From Tubiluchus corallicola (lineage: Eukaryota > Priapulida > Priapulimorpha > Priapulimorphida > Tubiluchidae), in the NCBI GenBank assembly GCA_030141605.1, contig JAQGDQ010000420.1, positions 114,501-178,500 on the forward strand: a stretch of 64,000 bases of DNA. Reading direction: 5' to 3'. Positions 41,301 through 52,838 of the stretch are shown piece after piece. The notes beneath the pieces were generated by a model that did not search any database, was not told where the DNA came from, and worked only from the letters and a program-made list of their open reading frames with translations. The position numbers were made by a program, and so were the translations under genes. Position 1 is the stretch's first letter, and each line of letters opens with the position of its first letter.

Positions 41301-43747
41301 TACCTCTTGACCAATAAATGCACCTTATCTACTTTTCAGTTTTAATTTTCTTAGTCCTTAGAAAAGGTAGCATTAATTGACTTATCATATAGAAGTAAGG
41401 CCTTGTTGGCTGTGTGTCTACTTTACTTATGCTTGTGTTATAAAGTATATTTCAGTTGCCATTGTTATTATGTTTCTGTTGTCAGGTTCTTATTTCAGTT
41501 CAGGTTTATTTCAGTTATTTTCAGTTTGATTTTTTGTATTATGCACTTATTATTACTGTGTATGAATTGTGCTAACACATTATAAGCCTATCAATTTAAT
41601 CTCATTCGTAACAATTAAATTTTTATTATAAGCAGTACTAACACTAATACACTGTAGCATAGCGCTTATAAAAATGTTCACCACTAACCAAAGGGCAGCT
41701 GACTAGATGACCAATTGGTCTTTCGCTGCCCTTTCTTCACATTTTTGTTTCCAAATTAATTGTATTATAACTGTGCGTGTGTTACAAGATAAATATTATT
41801 ATTATTATTATTATTATGTTCCAAAGTTTGTGCCAGCTACGGGCGACATTCTGTCATGCTTGGAGTGTACATGACATTAATTCATATGCTACTGGTGCAA
41901 TAAAGTTGCATTTTGCCTAGATCTTTATTTTGCCTAAGTTTCTGATAATTATCATTATCAATGGGTAATCTACTATAAGTGTGTAAATACCATAACATAA
42001 TATTTCCCTAAACTCACATTTACCGAACCTGAAACTACCTGAACCTTTACGCTTTCATCAAAGAATTTATTTGTGTTCAATTTCGCTAGGGTATAGTCCT
42101 TAAGGTAAATGCAGATGGGCAACCATTTAGCAGAATTGGTACAAGAGATTTCTCAATGTAGTGAACACTTTTATTCTTTCTAAAAATGTTATCATCTTTC
42201 TCAGTCCGATCACAAAAGTTCCTCAAAACATTCTCAGTAATTTCCTTACCAATATGAATACACACATTCAATATTATGCCCGATTACATGAAGCAAAAAA
42301 TAAAAATATTTTAGGAAAAGGTGTAGATATAAAACTGAAAATTTGGTTTTTATTTTTTATACTTTCTTTTCTTGCAATTTCTTTTTTTTCATGCATTTCA
42401 AGAGTTTATTCATTTCCACACTACATCTTACAGTTGCAATACAGCTAGCATATACAGTTGCAATAGCACATTCACTAGGCTTTCAAATTACAATGCACAA
42501 TAATTTTGATGAAAAATTATTCATCATTGCCATATTCACTTGTCTATATATTTTTGCACATACACGTATGCACGTACATGTCTTACCATGCTTTCTTTCA
42601 CTATGCTTTCATGAATTTTGGCAGTACTTTATATACAGTATTTTATATAGGTTGAGTACTTTGACATTGGTTCACCTCTGAGTAATAATTATTATTTGGG
42701 ATCTATGAAAGGAGAAATCTATGGTGCTGATCACGATCTTGCCCGATTTTCTGATCCCGACGTCCTTATCAACTTGAGGCCAGATACAGACATACCGGGT
42801 CTGCTTTTGACTGGTAAGTAGCGGCAGCTGCGATATCTCGAAAAAAACTTTTAAAAATCAACTTGCTAAGTAGGGATTCTCAAACTGTTTCAGAAAACTT
42901 CTTACCTTGTCCGTTATGGAAAGGTGGGATGCTGTGACTGATGCTAAAACATTAGGCACCTATTTGCCCGCTAATGTTTGGCACAACACGTGTGCATGTA
43001 AGCTAACTTAATGTACATCTTTGAGTTTGTATATTGTCATCTTACTTGCCAGGCCCTGGGAGCGAAGTTGCTTCATAGAAAGGAGATATAACCTTTTCTT
43101 TAACGTACTACAAGAGCTAAAGCAGTAAATTGTTATAATGCTATTAAACAGTTTAGGTAACTTTCAGCTGCTTCGATATAATTGAGATTTAGGTTACTCT
43201 GCTAAATTCATTTTAAAATTCCATGTTGCAATGATTTCGACCTAAAATTAGCAGAGCTGAGCATTGTTACGTTACGTTGTACACGTGAGGTGCAGCATTT
43301 GCACCATTATAGCTCATGCTAATGGAAAAATCTTAATATCCATTCATGCTTTTATAATAATCTTAGCATATAAATAGCATCTGAAATAGCATACAATTTT
43401 AAAGAAGGAAATCATTGTGGTTTAGTGGTTTTTCACTGTAGTTACTTTCCACTTGAATATTGTTACTTTCCGCGTGTTAAAATAGCTCCATAATGAGGGG
43501 GTTATTACAACTTTTGCATATTAGATTAAATTTATCCAGTTATTCGAAAAATTCCTTTGCAGTAAGTAACTATAAGTTGTGATGCATTTCAGGCCAAGAT
43601 ATTACCAGCTGTGGGTTTGCAGGAGCTCTTTCCGGAGCCGTGCTGTGCGTCTCAAAAGTTCTCAATCGAAACCTGTGGAACGATCTTGCCAAATTCAAAA
43701 ATGAACTGTACAAAGGGAAAAGTGCATCTATGAAAAAGACCCAATAA
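26350..43747 (+). CDS. RETSAT: RETSAT-like FAD oxidoreductase, paralogue B, 12 exons
   Basis: Exons: 26350-26566, 29488-29670, 30361-30470, 31395-31529, 32754-32955, 34096-34290, 36109-36228, 37720-37845, 38725-38856, 41089-41255, 42651-42813, 43593-43747. Phases join to 634 aa with stop TAA; human RETSAT is about 610 aa from memory. Seen: an N-terminal hydrophobic anchor (about residues 18-40), the dinucleotide-binding motif GSGIGG at 89-94 followed by [63 protein letters not shown] and [10 protein letters not shown]. The protein ends KKTQ, which fits a KKXX ER-retrieval signal if the tail is cytosolic. Exon lengths 183, 110, 120 and 167 are identical in paralogue A. Exon 8 is joined to exon 9 in A, while A splits the equivalent of exon 5. 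Reaction and substrate are inferred from family only. Confidence 0.92.
27729..28263. mobile_element. pogo/Tigger-like MITE
   Basis: Left end near CATACCTCTGTTTTCGACC and right end TTCGAAAACGGAGGTATCAC-TGTA form inverted termini bordered by TA. The GAAAACCGATTTG and ATAATTCGTTCC motifs are typical of Tigger-like ends. A fragment of a related end lies at about 40270-40378. Its interior also contains a short CCAGTATCCAGCATTCA tract like the array at 28610. It lies in intron 1 of RETSAT-like gene B. Confidence 0.75.
28610..29135. repeat. Degenerate CCAGCATC/CCAGTATC array, block 1
   Basis: More than 500 bp made of variations on [AT]ATCCAG[CT]AT and ATTCAGT. Copies are of 7-9 bp and irregular, unlike the tight minisatellites elsewhere in the window. 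A second block lies at 29693-29865, on the other side of exon 2 (29488-29670) of RETSAT-like gene B, and a short piece lies at 28155-28200. Confidence 0.85.
29693..29865. repeat. Degenerate CCAGCATC array, block 2
   Basis: A continuation of the motif family seen at 28610-29135. It includes two near-identical 62-bp segments (ATCCAGCATCCAATAGTATC, then a GGTATGTAATATGCTGTACC block). It starts about 20 bp downstream of the exon 2 donor of RETSAT-like gene B. Confidence 0.85.
30890..31290 (-). repeat. Dispersed LINE/SINE-tail-like repeat, copy 1
   Basis: Shares TTTTTATTTGTCTCT, AGAGACGGG, GAAAGACCA and a GGTCA..CCACC block in the same order with 35118-35300. Orientation is guessed from the latter copy's adjoining (AAGT)n run, which looks like a retrotransposon 3' tail on the other strand. 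It lies in intron 3 of RETSAT-like gene B. Confidence 0.55.
31881..32673. mobile_element. piggyBac-like non-autonomous element, TTAA-bounded
   Basis: Starts TTAACCCTTTCTCTA and ends TAGTGAAAGGGTTAA, inverted termini bounded by TTAA, the piggyBac target. Inside, 32041-32380 is a long imperfect palindrome in which the left arm (ATATACATGCACTCATGTGC, CACA run, CATAAATAAGCATGTATAC) is mirrored by the right arm (TATACATGCTTATTTATG, GTGT run, GCATGAGTGCATGTATAT). It sits in intron 4 of RETSAT-like gene B. Confidence 0.75.
33031..33432. mobile_element. hAT-like MITE (CAGG-TTCC family)
   Basis: Left end CAGGTTCCCACGGTCAGGGA and right end TAGGAACCCTG are roughly inverted. Both halves carry GTCAGGGAAA / GGAAAAGTCAGGG motifs, as in a widespread MITE type. 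I do not see a clear target duplication, so the exact limits are uncertain. It lies in intron 5 of RETSAT-like gene B. Confidence 0.55.
34351..34673. mobile_element. hAT-type MITE
   Basis: Ends CAGTGGTTCTCAACC and GCTTGGAAACCACTG are imperfect inverted repeats related to the element at 39003-39663. Flanking 8-mers CTATGCAG and CCATACAG match at 6 of 8. It lies in intron 6 of RETSAT-like gene B. Confidence 0.75.
34890..35118 (+). repeat. Dispersed repeat R1, copy d (partial)
   Basis: Matches the first third of R1 (5315-6020): AAACACAAGAAAACACTCTTC, TTTAAACTCCTGCGATGACC, GTTAGATGCAGC and AAACTTAGATAACATTTTG appear in order. It ends where a GTAAGTAAGTAAGTAAG microsatellite begins. Confidence 0.75.
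35118..35700 (-). repeat. Dispersed LINE/SINE-tail-like repeat, copy 2
   Basis: Begins with an (AAGT)n run then TTTATTTGTCTCTGA, followed by A-rich sequence with AGAGACGGGGTGTCGAAAAG and GGGTCACCAAGTCAACCACC, parallel to 30890-31290. A short diverged inverse relative (GGTCTTTCGCTGCCC) is at about 41690-41760. No open frame. Confidence 0.5.
36455..37115. repeat. 26-bp minisatellite, about 25 copies
   Basis: Units of TATGACGTACTTAGAAAATT followed by ACGTAC are repeated with point variants (ACATAC, TGTGACG) across 660 bp. Each unit carries two GTAC palindromes. It lies in intron 7 of RETSAT-like gene B. Confidence 0.95.
39003..39663 (+). mobile_element. hAT element remnant with transposase C-terminal domain
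   Basis: CAGTGGTTCCCAACC at the left is mirrored by GGTTGGGAACCACTG at the right, with flanking 8-mers GTCTATGA and ATCTATGA (7 of 8). The interior at about 39210-39399 reads, with one stop, as [18 protein letters not shown]...[13 protein letters not shown], which matches the hAT C-terminal dimerisation region of SCAND3/ZBED5-type transposases. The rest of the transposase is deleted, so this is an internally deleted copy. It lies in intron 9 of RETSAT-like gene B. Confidence 0.88.
40270..40378. mobile_element. pogo/Tigger-like end fragment
   Basis: GATTCGGTACTCAACC, ATCGGTTTTCAAACACC, GGAACGAATTATGG and CAGTGGTACTACTGTA match, in reverse complement, the left part of the element at 27729-28263. 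Only one end is present. Confidence 0.6.
40530..40965 (-). repeat. Dispersed repeat R1, copy c (partial, diverged)
   Basis: The reverse complement follows R1 (5315-6020) from ACAAGAAAACACTCTTC to ATAAGTCTTTAAAAACAGGTAA, with the GTGACGTTTTAC block conserved. It lies in intron 9 of RETSAT-like gene B, close to the exon 10 acceptor. Confidence 0.7.
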
Positions 43748-44526
43748 GTAGTTAAGCAGTAAATACTAAGAGCGCGATAGAATCAGGGCAGGTACACAAC
43801 AAAACGTTTGTTATACGTTACCGAAGTGGTTGATTTATTTTAAAACTTGCATTATCTAATCATTTCAAAATTTGGTCAGTAAATTGTTGTTACATGGGGT
43901 CGTATTTTGAAATGCAATTATTAACATGAAAGTGGGAGTTCATTTTTTTTGTATCGCTTAGTTCATTAAACCGGTGACATTTATTTCTTTAAATCTTTTC
44001 CTTTTAGTAAGTATTTTTAGATTGATGGATAGTGACTGATAATTAAATCTTGTACCTACCAATGTAATTACACGCTTTTTGCAAATTATAAGTTTGCCTT
44101 TGCTTAGGTTGTTGTTAAAGTGCACTAGTAACAAGTTTATTAGCCTTTGACTACAAGATGTTGAGTAAACTTTGAAACAGACTTGAAGTTAGTCTACAAT
44201 TTGGTTTCATAGAGTAATATCGTTGCTGCTGTTGTAATGTGCGGCATTGTTAAAAATTCATCGTTGAATATTTTCATATTTAAGCAATTTATTTTTATGC
44301 TTTCTAAGTTTCTTTATTAAAATGTTGCACTATTTTAATTAAATAAAACATAACATTTAAATAAAACATTTGATTTGAGCGTTTTCATAAAAAAGTAAAC
44401 AATGTTAAATGTTAACATGGGAAAGATAAAATTCAGTACAAGAAAACAAAAATTCATCTTCACAATTCTAGTTTTTAGTTAAATGTCTAGGTATTAATAT
44501 TTAATAAACACAATTACAAACAATTA
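43748..44526. other. 3' regions of two convergent genes
   Basis: The RETSAT-like gene B stop (43747) and the amidase stop (44527) face each other across 780 bp of AT-rich sequence. AATAAA-type signals for the plus strand occur near 44340-44365. On the minus strand TTTATT near 44500-44510 and upstream could serve the amidase. No other feature is seen. Confidence 0.5.
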
Positions 44527-47500
44527 TCAGCAAAGCCATGACTTTCTCAAAATGGTGTCATCTCTGATTGTCTCAAATCCGCGTGCGATTTTGAAAATGG
44601 TGGCTTCGTCAAAGTGTTTTCCAGTTATCATGACACCAATGGGGAGATGATCTTCTTTTGAGAAGCCAGCATTGATGGAGAGAGCTGGATGTCCAGTAAA
44701 GTTAAATGGTGTTGTGTTTTTAAGCCCTGCTGTCGTGATTCTTACATACTCTGAAAATTAAAAGAAACTTAACCCTTTCATACCCGTTGTATCCCATGGG
44801 ATACAAGAATATTTTCTGCCTTTAAAATTAATAAAATTTTAAAATTGACAGTTATTTGATCTGTTAATAGTTTTTTTTTAAGCCAATAACAATAGACTAA
44901 AAATAGTGATAAAATGGCAAACTAAAAAATCTACGTAGCATAAAAATTGTGCAAGGTACAGTACTTTAGAGATGACTTTGTACAGATCAGCATAGCATGC
45001 ATACTAAATGTCTTAAATACTTAAAAAATTATCAGCAGTCGCAAAATGAAGCACATTTTTTGCTTTTGCTATGTTTTTAAAAAGTCGGACTTTGTTTTTT
45101 TGCATGTGACGAATGTTGTGTATCCCACAGAATACATTGGGAACAAAAGTACCAAGCCAAAAAAATTTTTCTTATTAAAAAAATAATTTGGGACTGAAAG
45201 GGTTAATTATGTTGTTTTACTTGCCATTCACTGTACAATTGGAAAGCACAATTTTCTAACATATTTCTGACATTGACATTTATTGTAACGTTCTCTGTTA
45301 AAGATTAATAATTCATCTTTACTGTATACAGACATTTCACTGTGCACTGATTTAGTTTTTGAAACTAAATATAAAGATGTTAACAATAATGATACATTTT
45401 GATAATTATTGTGTCAGTAATTATTACTGTAATTATCGTATTCATGTTATTCAAGGTATATCACTGCCGTATCGAATTTGGTGCTTATTTATAAATCCAT
45501 TCACTTTATGCATTGGAATTAAGCAAAAAAATTTAAAGTCATTTATTTGTAAGGTTGTTTGAAAAATTTTGTATTTTCTTCCAGCAATAGCGGCTGTCTT
45601 CAGTCAGTATAATAGCACACGGATGCCAAGTGTGGTATTTTTAGAGGTACTCTCCTAGTTTTGCACAGGCAATGCAGCATACATATAAACACACGTAGTA
45701 ATAAATCTATATGCGTGATATATTTATCTGTCGCAGGTCACATATTACTAAAGAAAGAAGAAAATTTTGTCATTTATACGTTTCATCCAGAAATAATCTA
45801 CAAGAACACGTTGCGTTATCCTGAGGCACCTTGCATAGTAACTAACTACATGTTCAATATTGCATTTATTGTTCGAAATAATTTATTGTGTTGTACTGTG
45901 TAGCTTAAAAACCAGATTATCAATATCATATTGTTAGGAAAAAGTATTGTACCATTATTATTTAGCCAGATTTGTATCATTTAACATCCCTAACAGTGGT
46001 GACTAGTGTATAAGTACTGTGGAACTGCAATACCATCTATTTTCACTCCATATTCTCGATAATATTCAATATAAGTCTTTTTTCTTTAGTTCTTTCTTTA
46101 TACTTGTATGGAACCAAAGCACGTGAGGTTAGTACTGTTTGCTTCACAGCCCAGCACAGTGCGCTCCAGCAACGTGGTGTTGAGCTCAGGTAGAGAAAGT
46201 ACTGTCGCTCACACAGTTTCTTGTCAGTTATCACATGCTTACCGTGAATAGATCAAGCTCGGACTGCGACAATTTAGGTTATTAGTACAGTTTACGTATA
46301 AGCTTTTGTATGTTTGTTTATTTAAAATTACAATTACAAATTACAACATTAAAATTACATATGTTTGATCTGTTTTACACAGTATTTAAACAATGGCTAA
46401 AAATTTTCTTAATCAGCACCCCAGTAATTTTAGCTACGAGCTGCCACTGATCCCTAACATTATACACTTGTTGTTTTATATACAGACAACAAGCAGAAAT
46501 CATAAACTGACAAGGCAACAATGTAAATGGTACCTGTGATAGAAACATCTTCAGTTGGTATCTTCGGCGGCAAGTGATTAACCGTTGGCATGACGATGAC
46601 ATCATACTTCTCCAGCACTTCATCGTACTTCTTTGTTATTTCATTCATAATGTTCTTTCCCTTGCAGTAGAAGTGAAGTCCAAACTCTTCACGCACATAC
46701 GCTGATGCTAACAGTGGAAACTTGGCAGTATGGGACAAGTATCCGGCATTTGTTTTAAATCCTTTGTGAAAAGCACCGTCCAGTGAAGAGGCGTTATACG
46801 ACCTAAATCCAACACTAGTTGCTGAAAAGAGAAATTTTTTGCATTTGAATCAAGAGTCTGTTAACTAGAGTGTTTATTTATATAGTTCCTCTGAAGTGGT
46901 GAGAGAAATAGGTATAAATTAAAAAATACAAATTTGTACCTTGTAACCTGAACATTGCTTCACCTTCGCCATGCTGTAGTAAAGACACACAAAGTTCAGC
47001 AGCTAAAAAGAAAAGATAAGTACAGAATGAGACTACGGCAAGCAGACCCTACATATCACTACTAAGTTGACAGCAGTAAATACATATAAAAATTTCCCTT
47101 TGAGTAGAACATGTCTTGAGCACGTACCATGTGACAGTATGCAAAGCGCAGCACGTCTCTGAAGGTTTCTGAATTGGCCATGTGAGCAGTCAATATTCAG
47201 CACCGTAGTTGCGCACATCAATTGGACGCAGTACAAACTTGAGAAAGGATTTCACATCTTTGATTTTTTTCAAATCTGTTGCACATTTTGTGTGTATTGT
47301 GCATCACCTGTTGCTTGTAATTTGCAAAACAAATCTATCGTTATTTTGACATCAGAATAATAAATGCATATAAAGTGTAAACTGTATACAGTTGGGGCTA
47401 GGGAACAGGTAAATGTCTGGGTGCATGCTTGGTCACTATGGTTACACTGTGTTTAGCCTGGATACTAGTAAACAGATGGTTCTAGGTGATTAAATTTGAC

Positions 47501-50500
47501 CTATACATGGCATACAGCCTCTGGTTATTTCTCTCATTAAGAAAAAAGACATGTACATTCAAACTGCACTATTTCACATTTGGATTCTTCATAATGAGCT
47601 ACGTTCAGGACCTACCACAACCCACCTACATCAGGTCCAGTTATTAAGTACGGATTTCAGCTCAGGGTGAGTTGAACATTATACAAAAATAATTACTAAT
47701 GCATTCTGATTACCATCAGCATGTTGAGGGACAGAAATCCTATCAACAGTGGCGCCACCAATTTTTGTTGCCATGACAGCATGAACCACTACTTGTTCAA
47801 CTTCTTTATTGGCGTTTATGAAGCCTTCATCCACGATTCCAATCTTTACGCCTTTTAATAATTTCCCTATACCACCTGTAAGCTAAAATTGTTAAGGAAA
47901 CTATTCAAATAAATAATTTTACAGCATGTTAAAATTGCATATATTTATTAGGAAGTTTTGCATTACTCTACAGCTAAGTTTAGTGTACACATACTTCTTT
48001 CATTTGTATTGCCACTAATTTTCTATTTGAAATGAAAAGCCTGTATATATAGTAGAAAAACAAAAGGAAAGGCTTGATCTTTTTCAATGTTAAATGTAAC
48101 TACGAAAAACTATCATTCAAAGCAGCTGCCCTGCAGCCCATGAATAGGGCATTTCAATTATCATATTATGGTATTATTTGTGCAAACTTCTAAATTTCCA
48201 AACCAATGAATATTTACCCGAATATTTACCAGAAAAATGTATTTGCAACTTACTTGCTCAGTATAGCTTGGGACTTTCACACCTTTGCGCATTCTACCAT
48301 CAAGTGGATCATACCCCGCTATCACTTCCAACAACAAAGCACAGTCCTGGACACTCTGTGCCATTGGTCCAACATAGTCCAAGTCATATAATATACTAGC
48401 TGCACCAGTATATGGCACAAGTCCAAATGTAGGCTTCAGTCCTATACAGCCACTACAGCATGCTGGACAACGAATTGAACCGCCCTGGTCAGTGCCAATG
48501 GCCAAGTCTACCTCACCTCCATAAAGCTGCAAACAAAGCAACCAATTAACAGTTCAAAAAACAATTTTGAACAAGCATATGACACTGCTATAAAGTTTCA
48601 TTTAATAATAAAAAACGGAAAAAAAGAATTGCAATATGAATAAGAAAACATTATAATATGTAAGAATAAAGATACAAAACAGGGTAATTACCAGATTAGA
48701 TTAGATTAGACAGTTTAATTTTCACAACACATCACTTATTTTCAAAATGTAAAAAATCTTAATCCACAATATTCAAAAGTAATGAATGCTGTGGCGAGAA
48801 GAGAGGAGCCTAGCTTTTGAGGTCTTCACCCATATTCACAGAACAAACATGTACTACAACACACACACGCTACCTTGATTAGAAATAAACAGCACATATG
48901 CTGTTATTCTGTAAATTTGCTTTACTAAAACGCCATTCTGTGAAATCAGTGAAGCAGCAATTTATTAATTAACATACATACGAGCGCAGCAGATCCAGAG
49001 CTTGATCCTCCTGCTACATGTTTCTCATTATAAGGATTCCTCACAGGTCCTGTACAAGAGGTAACGCTGCTTCCACTGAGGCATAGATTCTCACATGATG
49101 ACTTCCCTACAATTCGTCCTCCTGAAGCGAAAAAGCTAGATTTTATTACATAATTCAGCACACTGAAATCCAGCCATTTGCATGGGCTATTTAATATGGA
49201 TGGTTGTGGCAGGACTGGTATCAAGTTTATCATCAAGGAAAACAATTCAAGATTAGCCACTTAACCACCAGAGGTCTCACCAAGGTTTGTATGTGAACAT
49301 ATATTTTTTCAATAAGGTAAAGAGCCAGAATTGGTATGGTAAGTGACACCCTCAAAACAAGTATTAACCCAAGGGGTCATCCATCTGTTCAATCACTAGC
49401 CTCAGTGTTGATTAAATTTGGTCGCTCAGCATGCACCGACGGTGACTGCTTCACTGTATCATTCACTTGTAAAAACATCTACAAAAACTATAAAATTATT
49501 TTGAGCAATAAGATGCCACGTGAGCAAAAAGTGAATTGGCTGTGACATACCATAAGGAATTTTTTATTCGCTATTGTTTGCAGCAAAGAAAAGACAATGA
49601 AACTAAAAATATTTCTAGAATAAATACATTTTTTAAAATGCCATAGAACTCACAGAAATCATGGTACACACTATAAAGATAGTTCAGTCAGTTATTGATC
49701 TATAAAGATAGTTCAGTCAGTTATTGATCTATAAAGATGGTTCAGTCAGTTATTGATCTATAAAGACAGTTCAGTCAGTTATTGATCTATAAAGATAGTT
49801 CAGTCAGTTATTGATCTATAAAGATAGTTCAGTCAGTTATTGATCTATAAAGATAGTTCAGTCAGTTATTGATCTATAAAGATAGTTCAGTCAGTTATTG
49901 ATCTATAAAGATAGTTCAGTCAGTTATTGATCTATAAAGATAGTTCAGTCAGTTATTGATCTATAAAGACAGTTCAGTCAGTTATTGATCTATAAAGATA
50001 GTTCAGTCAGTCATTGATCTATAAAGATAGTTCACTCAGTTATTGATCTATAAAGATAGTTCTGTCAGTTATTGATCTATAAAGACAGTTCAGTCAGTTA
50101 TTGATCTATAACGATATTTCACTCAATTATTCATCTATAAAGATAGTTCACTCAGTTATTGATCTGTAAAGATAGTTCAGTCAGTTATTGATCTAGCACA
50201 CTGAAGCTTTAAGATTCGAGTTCATTGTAGCCAATAAATTTTCAAATTTAAGTGTATACATGAATATATTTATCAGTACAGTCAAAAACCTCCTAATAAT
50301 GCCCCCTTTATTATAATGCCAACCTCGCTTAATGCCCACATTTTTGGCAAAACAAAATGCCTATATTGACATAGACAAGTACGTATTAATGCACCTCATT
50401 ATAATGTGCCCCCTTTATTGTATTGACAACCTCGCTTAATGCCCACATTTTTGGCAAAACAAAATGTCTATATTGACATAGACAAGTATGTATTAATGCA

Positions 50501-52412
50501 CCTCATTATAACGCCACTTTTGTTATATTGCCAACCTCGCTTAATGCCCACATTTTTGGCAAAATGAAATGCCTATATAGACATAGCCAAGTATGTATTA
50601 ATGCACCTCATTATAATGCCCCTTTGTTATATTGCCAACCTTGCTTAATGCCCAAATTTTTGGCAAAACAAAATGCCTATGGTGACAAGGACATGTTTGT
50701 ATTATTGCACCTCGTTATAATGCTTAACTCACTTAATGCCAACTTTTTCTGGAATCTCAAAGTAGGCAGTATAAAGGTTTGACTGTATAATTAACTTGAT
50801 GAAAATTACTTATATCAACACTAAAATTTGTTCTATGAATTGCTATCATGCAGTACATACAATTGTCAACAATTATAAAATTAACAACAAGCTCACAAAA
50901 TCAAGGCAACACAAAACAAGTGAGATACGAAAGAGACTTTCTAAATATTAGAGTTCAGATACCAGCATCTAAAATCCTTGTCACAACTGTAGCATCAAGA
51001 TCAGGAACATAGCCATCTAACAGTTGAGAGCCATTCCTCATTGGAACTCCAGCTACCATAACACTGTCTTTGATCACTACTGTCTTCCCTAAAAGTTTCC
51101 CAGTTGATGCTCCCGGAATATCACACTTCCATGCCCTGAAAGTAAGTGAATTGAAACACAGAACATATTGTAGTAGAAAATAAACTTCTCATACTTGCAT
51201 TAAGAGAGTGCAGAATAAAAAAAACATCTTCAAATTCAAGATGATTTTATGTATAATTGTATTTCAGAAAGAATACAAACAACAAGGCATTACTGACTGA
51301 TATGAAATCATATTTATTAAGTTCACAAGTTACAATTGTCTAGTTTCATAGATAATAAAACCTCAATTATTCTAAAATTATCCAAATCAATCATTTGAAG
51401 CATAATATGAAATATAGTACATAAGTTACGAAAAATTATTTTTAAGTTTAGCACAACACTACGTCTTGAAGCCATAATTATCATTTAATTTGGCACTCGA
51501 CAAGCCGAGATCCAGCACTTGGCAAAGTTTCTGCTCTGTACAGAAGTGTGTGGCTGGACTGGAACCAATCTCGGAATCAAAATAATCCTTTAAGACACTG
51601 GACTAGCCACATTTGTCACACTTAACCTAGTATCCAAATATCAGCAGTGATTTATATTAGCTTTTTTTCTTCTAGGCAGGGAGGCAATTTACCAATAAAA
51701 GAGTTATTGAAACCCAAGTAAGCATTTGAAATCTCTTACCAGGCATTGTACGGGTTATTTTCTGGCTTAGGCCTATAGCCAGGTGTCCGTGGATACTTCA
51801 CTCGAGGTATGGGCTCTGTCAGATTAGCTATGATTTGAAAACAGTCAAGCAATCCATCAGCACACTCTACAAAATGAAAAAAATAATTAAAATCTGCTAT
51901 CAGAAACTTTCAAATAATTCTACTGTGACTGCAGCCAGCACGCAAGGTATGGGGCAAGATAATATTAAAAACTCAAGTAAACAAAAATTACAGAATGTGG
52001 TTTTCAAACAACGATGCAACAATACGTACCCGACCTGTGACATGTTACATTTCGAATGTTTCGTTTCCTAAAAATAGCAGTTTTGAAGGGCTATGGTATT
52101 AAATTATCATGCTACATTTGCATAATACATTTCTTCTTCGTTCAATTCGAGAAGTGTGGCATAGAGCATGCAATAATGCACATGGTGCATGGCCTTGTTA
52201 CAATTAAAATTTTATAAGTTATAGTACCATAGAGCATGCGGGAATGCATATTCCTACGTAGAAATCTTTCAAGATATGCAATGCCAAAATTTAATGTTCT
52301 GTACCTTTGTAGCCCTTCAACTCTTCTTCACTGCAGTTTAATCCATATTTCTCCGATATAGCAGCTAAACGATCAAAACTTGGAGAATTGATTCCTCGCG
52401 CTTCCAACAATC
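44527..52412 (-). CDS. Amidase-signature family hydrolase, 9 exons, first exon not found
   Basis: Exons: 52412-52305, 51866-51740, 51135-50963, 49121-48982, 48526-48254, 47882-47714, 47002-46940, 46821-46534, 44750-44527. Phases join to 521 codons plus stop; a short first exon supplying the start must lie above 52412. The fold has a Ser-cisSer-Lys triad: Lys in [10 protein letters not shown], cis-Ser in [11 protein letters not shown] and nucleophile Ser in [12 protein letters not shown] are all present, so the enzyme looks active. The reaction would be amide hydrolysis. Phrases such as [36 protein letters not shown] and [15 protein letters not shown] resemble bacterial Rhodococcus-type enantioselective amidases more than my recollection of animal FAAH or mitochondrial GatA. 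There is no obvious signal peptide in the visible part. Substrate unknown. Confidence 0.88.
44769..45206. mobile_element. piggyBac-like MITE, TTAA-bounded
   Basis: TTAACCCTTTCATACC at the left and GGGACTGAAAGGGTTAA at the right are inverted, each ending in TTAA. TGTATCCCATGGGATACA is a subterminal palindrome, echoed by TGTATCCCACAGAATACA at the right. It lies in the last intron of the amidase gene, 19 bp from the acceptor of its last exon, and has no coding content. Confidence 0.85.
49665..50197. repeat. 29-bp minisatellite, about 18 copies
   Basis: Units of GATCTATAAAGATAGTTCAG then TCAGTTATT are tandemly repeated with few variants, more diverged at the right end. It lies in the amidase intron between exons 3 and 4. 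Confidence 0.95.
50277..50787. mobile_element. TA-flanked MITE with four internal ~105-bp repeats
   Basis: TA-CAGTCAAAAACCTCC and GGTTTGACTG-TA are inverted ends with TA targets. The inside holds four tandem units of about 105 bp, marked by AACCTCGCTTAATGCCCA at 50321, 50428, 50533 and 50637 (the last with CTTGC). Tandem amplification inside a Tc1/pogo-type element is the simplest reading. Non-autonomous. Confidence 0.75.
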
Positions 52413-52473
52413 CTATAACAATAAAAAACTTGGTCATCATCATCATCATTATTATTATTATTATTATTATTAT

Positions 52474-52838
52474 TACAGTGTTCCCTCGCTACTTTGCGGT
52501 TCGTTTATCGCTGACTCGCTGTTTCGCGGGTTTTCAAAAATATTAATGTAAAATATTTATCGCGGGTTTTTGTGGTACTCCGTCAAAATTACGTATCTAG
52601 GTTTAAGAGTTTAAAACATTTTTGCAACCATTTAAATAAAGTTTTTTTCAAGGTACATGTGCAGTATGGGAAAAGTTATTAAGGGAAAGGGTTATGTATA
52701 AGAGTGTGGGGAGGGTTTATAAAGACTTAAAATAATGTATAACTACTAAAATAAGCATAGCGTCCCTACTTCGCGGAAATTTATTTATCGCAGGTGGGCC
52801 TGGAATGGAACACCTGCGATAAGTGAGGGAACACTGTA
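52474..52838. mobile_element. pogo/Tigger-like MITE
   Basis: TA-CAGTGTTCCCTCGCTACTT and AAGTGAGGGAACACTG-TA form good inverted repeats with TA targets. TTTATCGCTGACTCGCTG, TTTCGCGGG and ATTTATCGCAGG motifs are characteristic of this widespread element type. It sits about 60 bp upstream of the first located amidase exon. Confidence 0.88.

Noticed and set aside
42161-42681. Frames of 95 and 112 codons before exon 11 of RETSAT-like gene B
   Set aside because: AT-rich intron sequence; hydrophobic F/I/L composition comes from T-richness, with no family resemblance.
49665-50197. CRISPR array (also considered at 36455-37115 and 57190-57565)
   Set aside because: Units are directly contiguous without unique spacers, the context is eukaryotic intronic DNA, and no cas genes exist.
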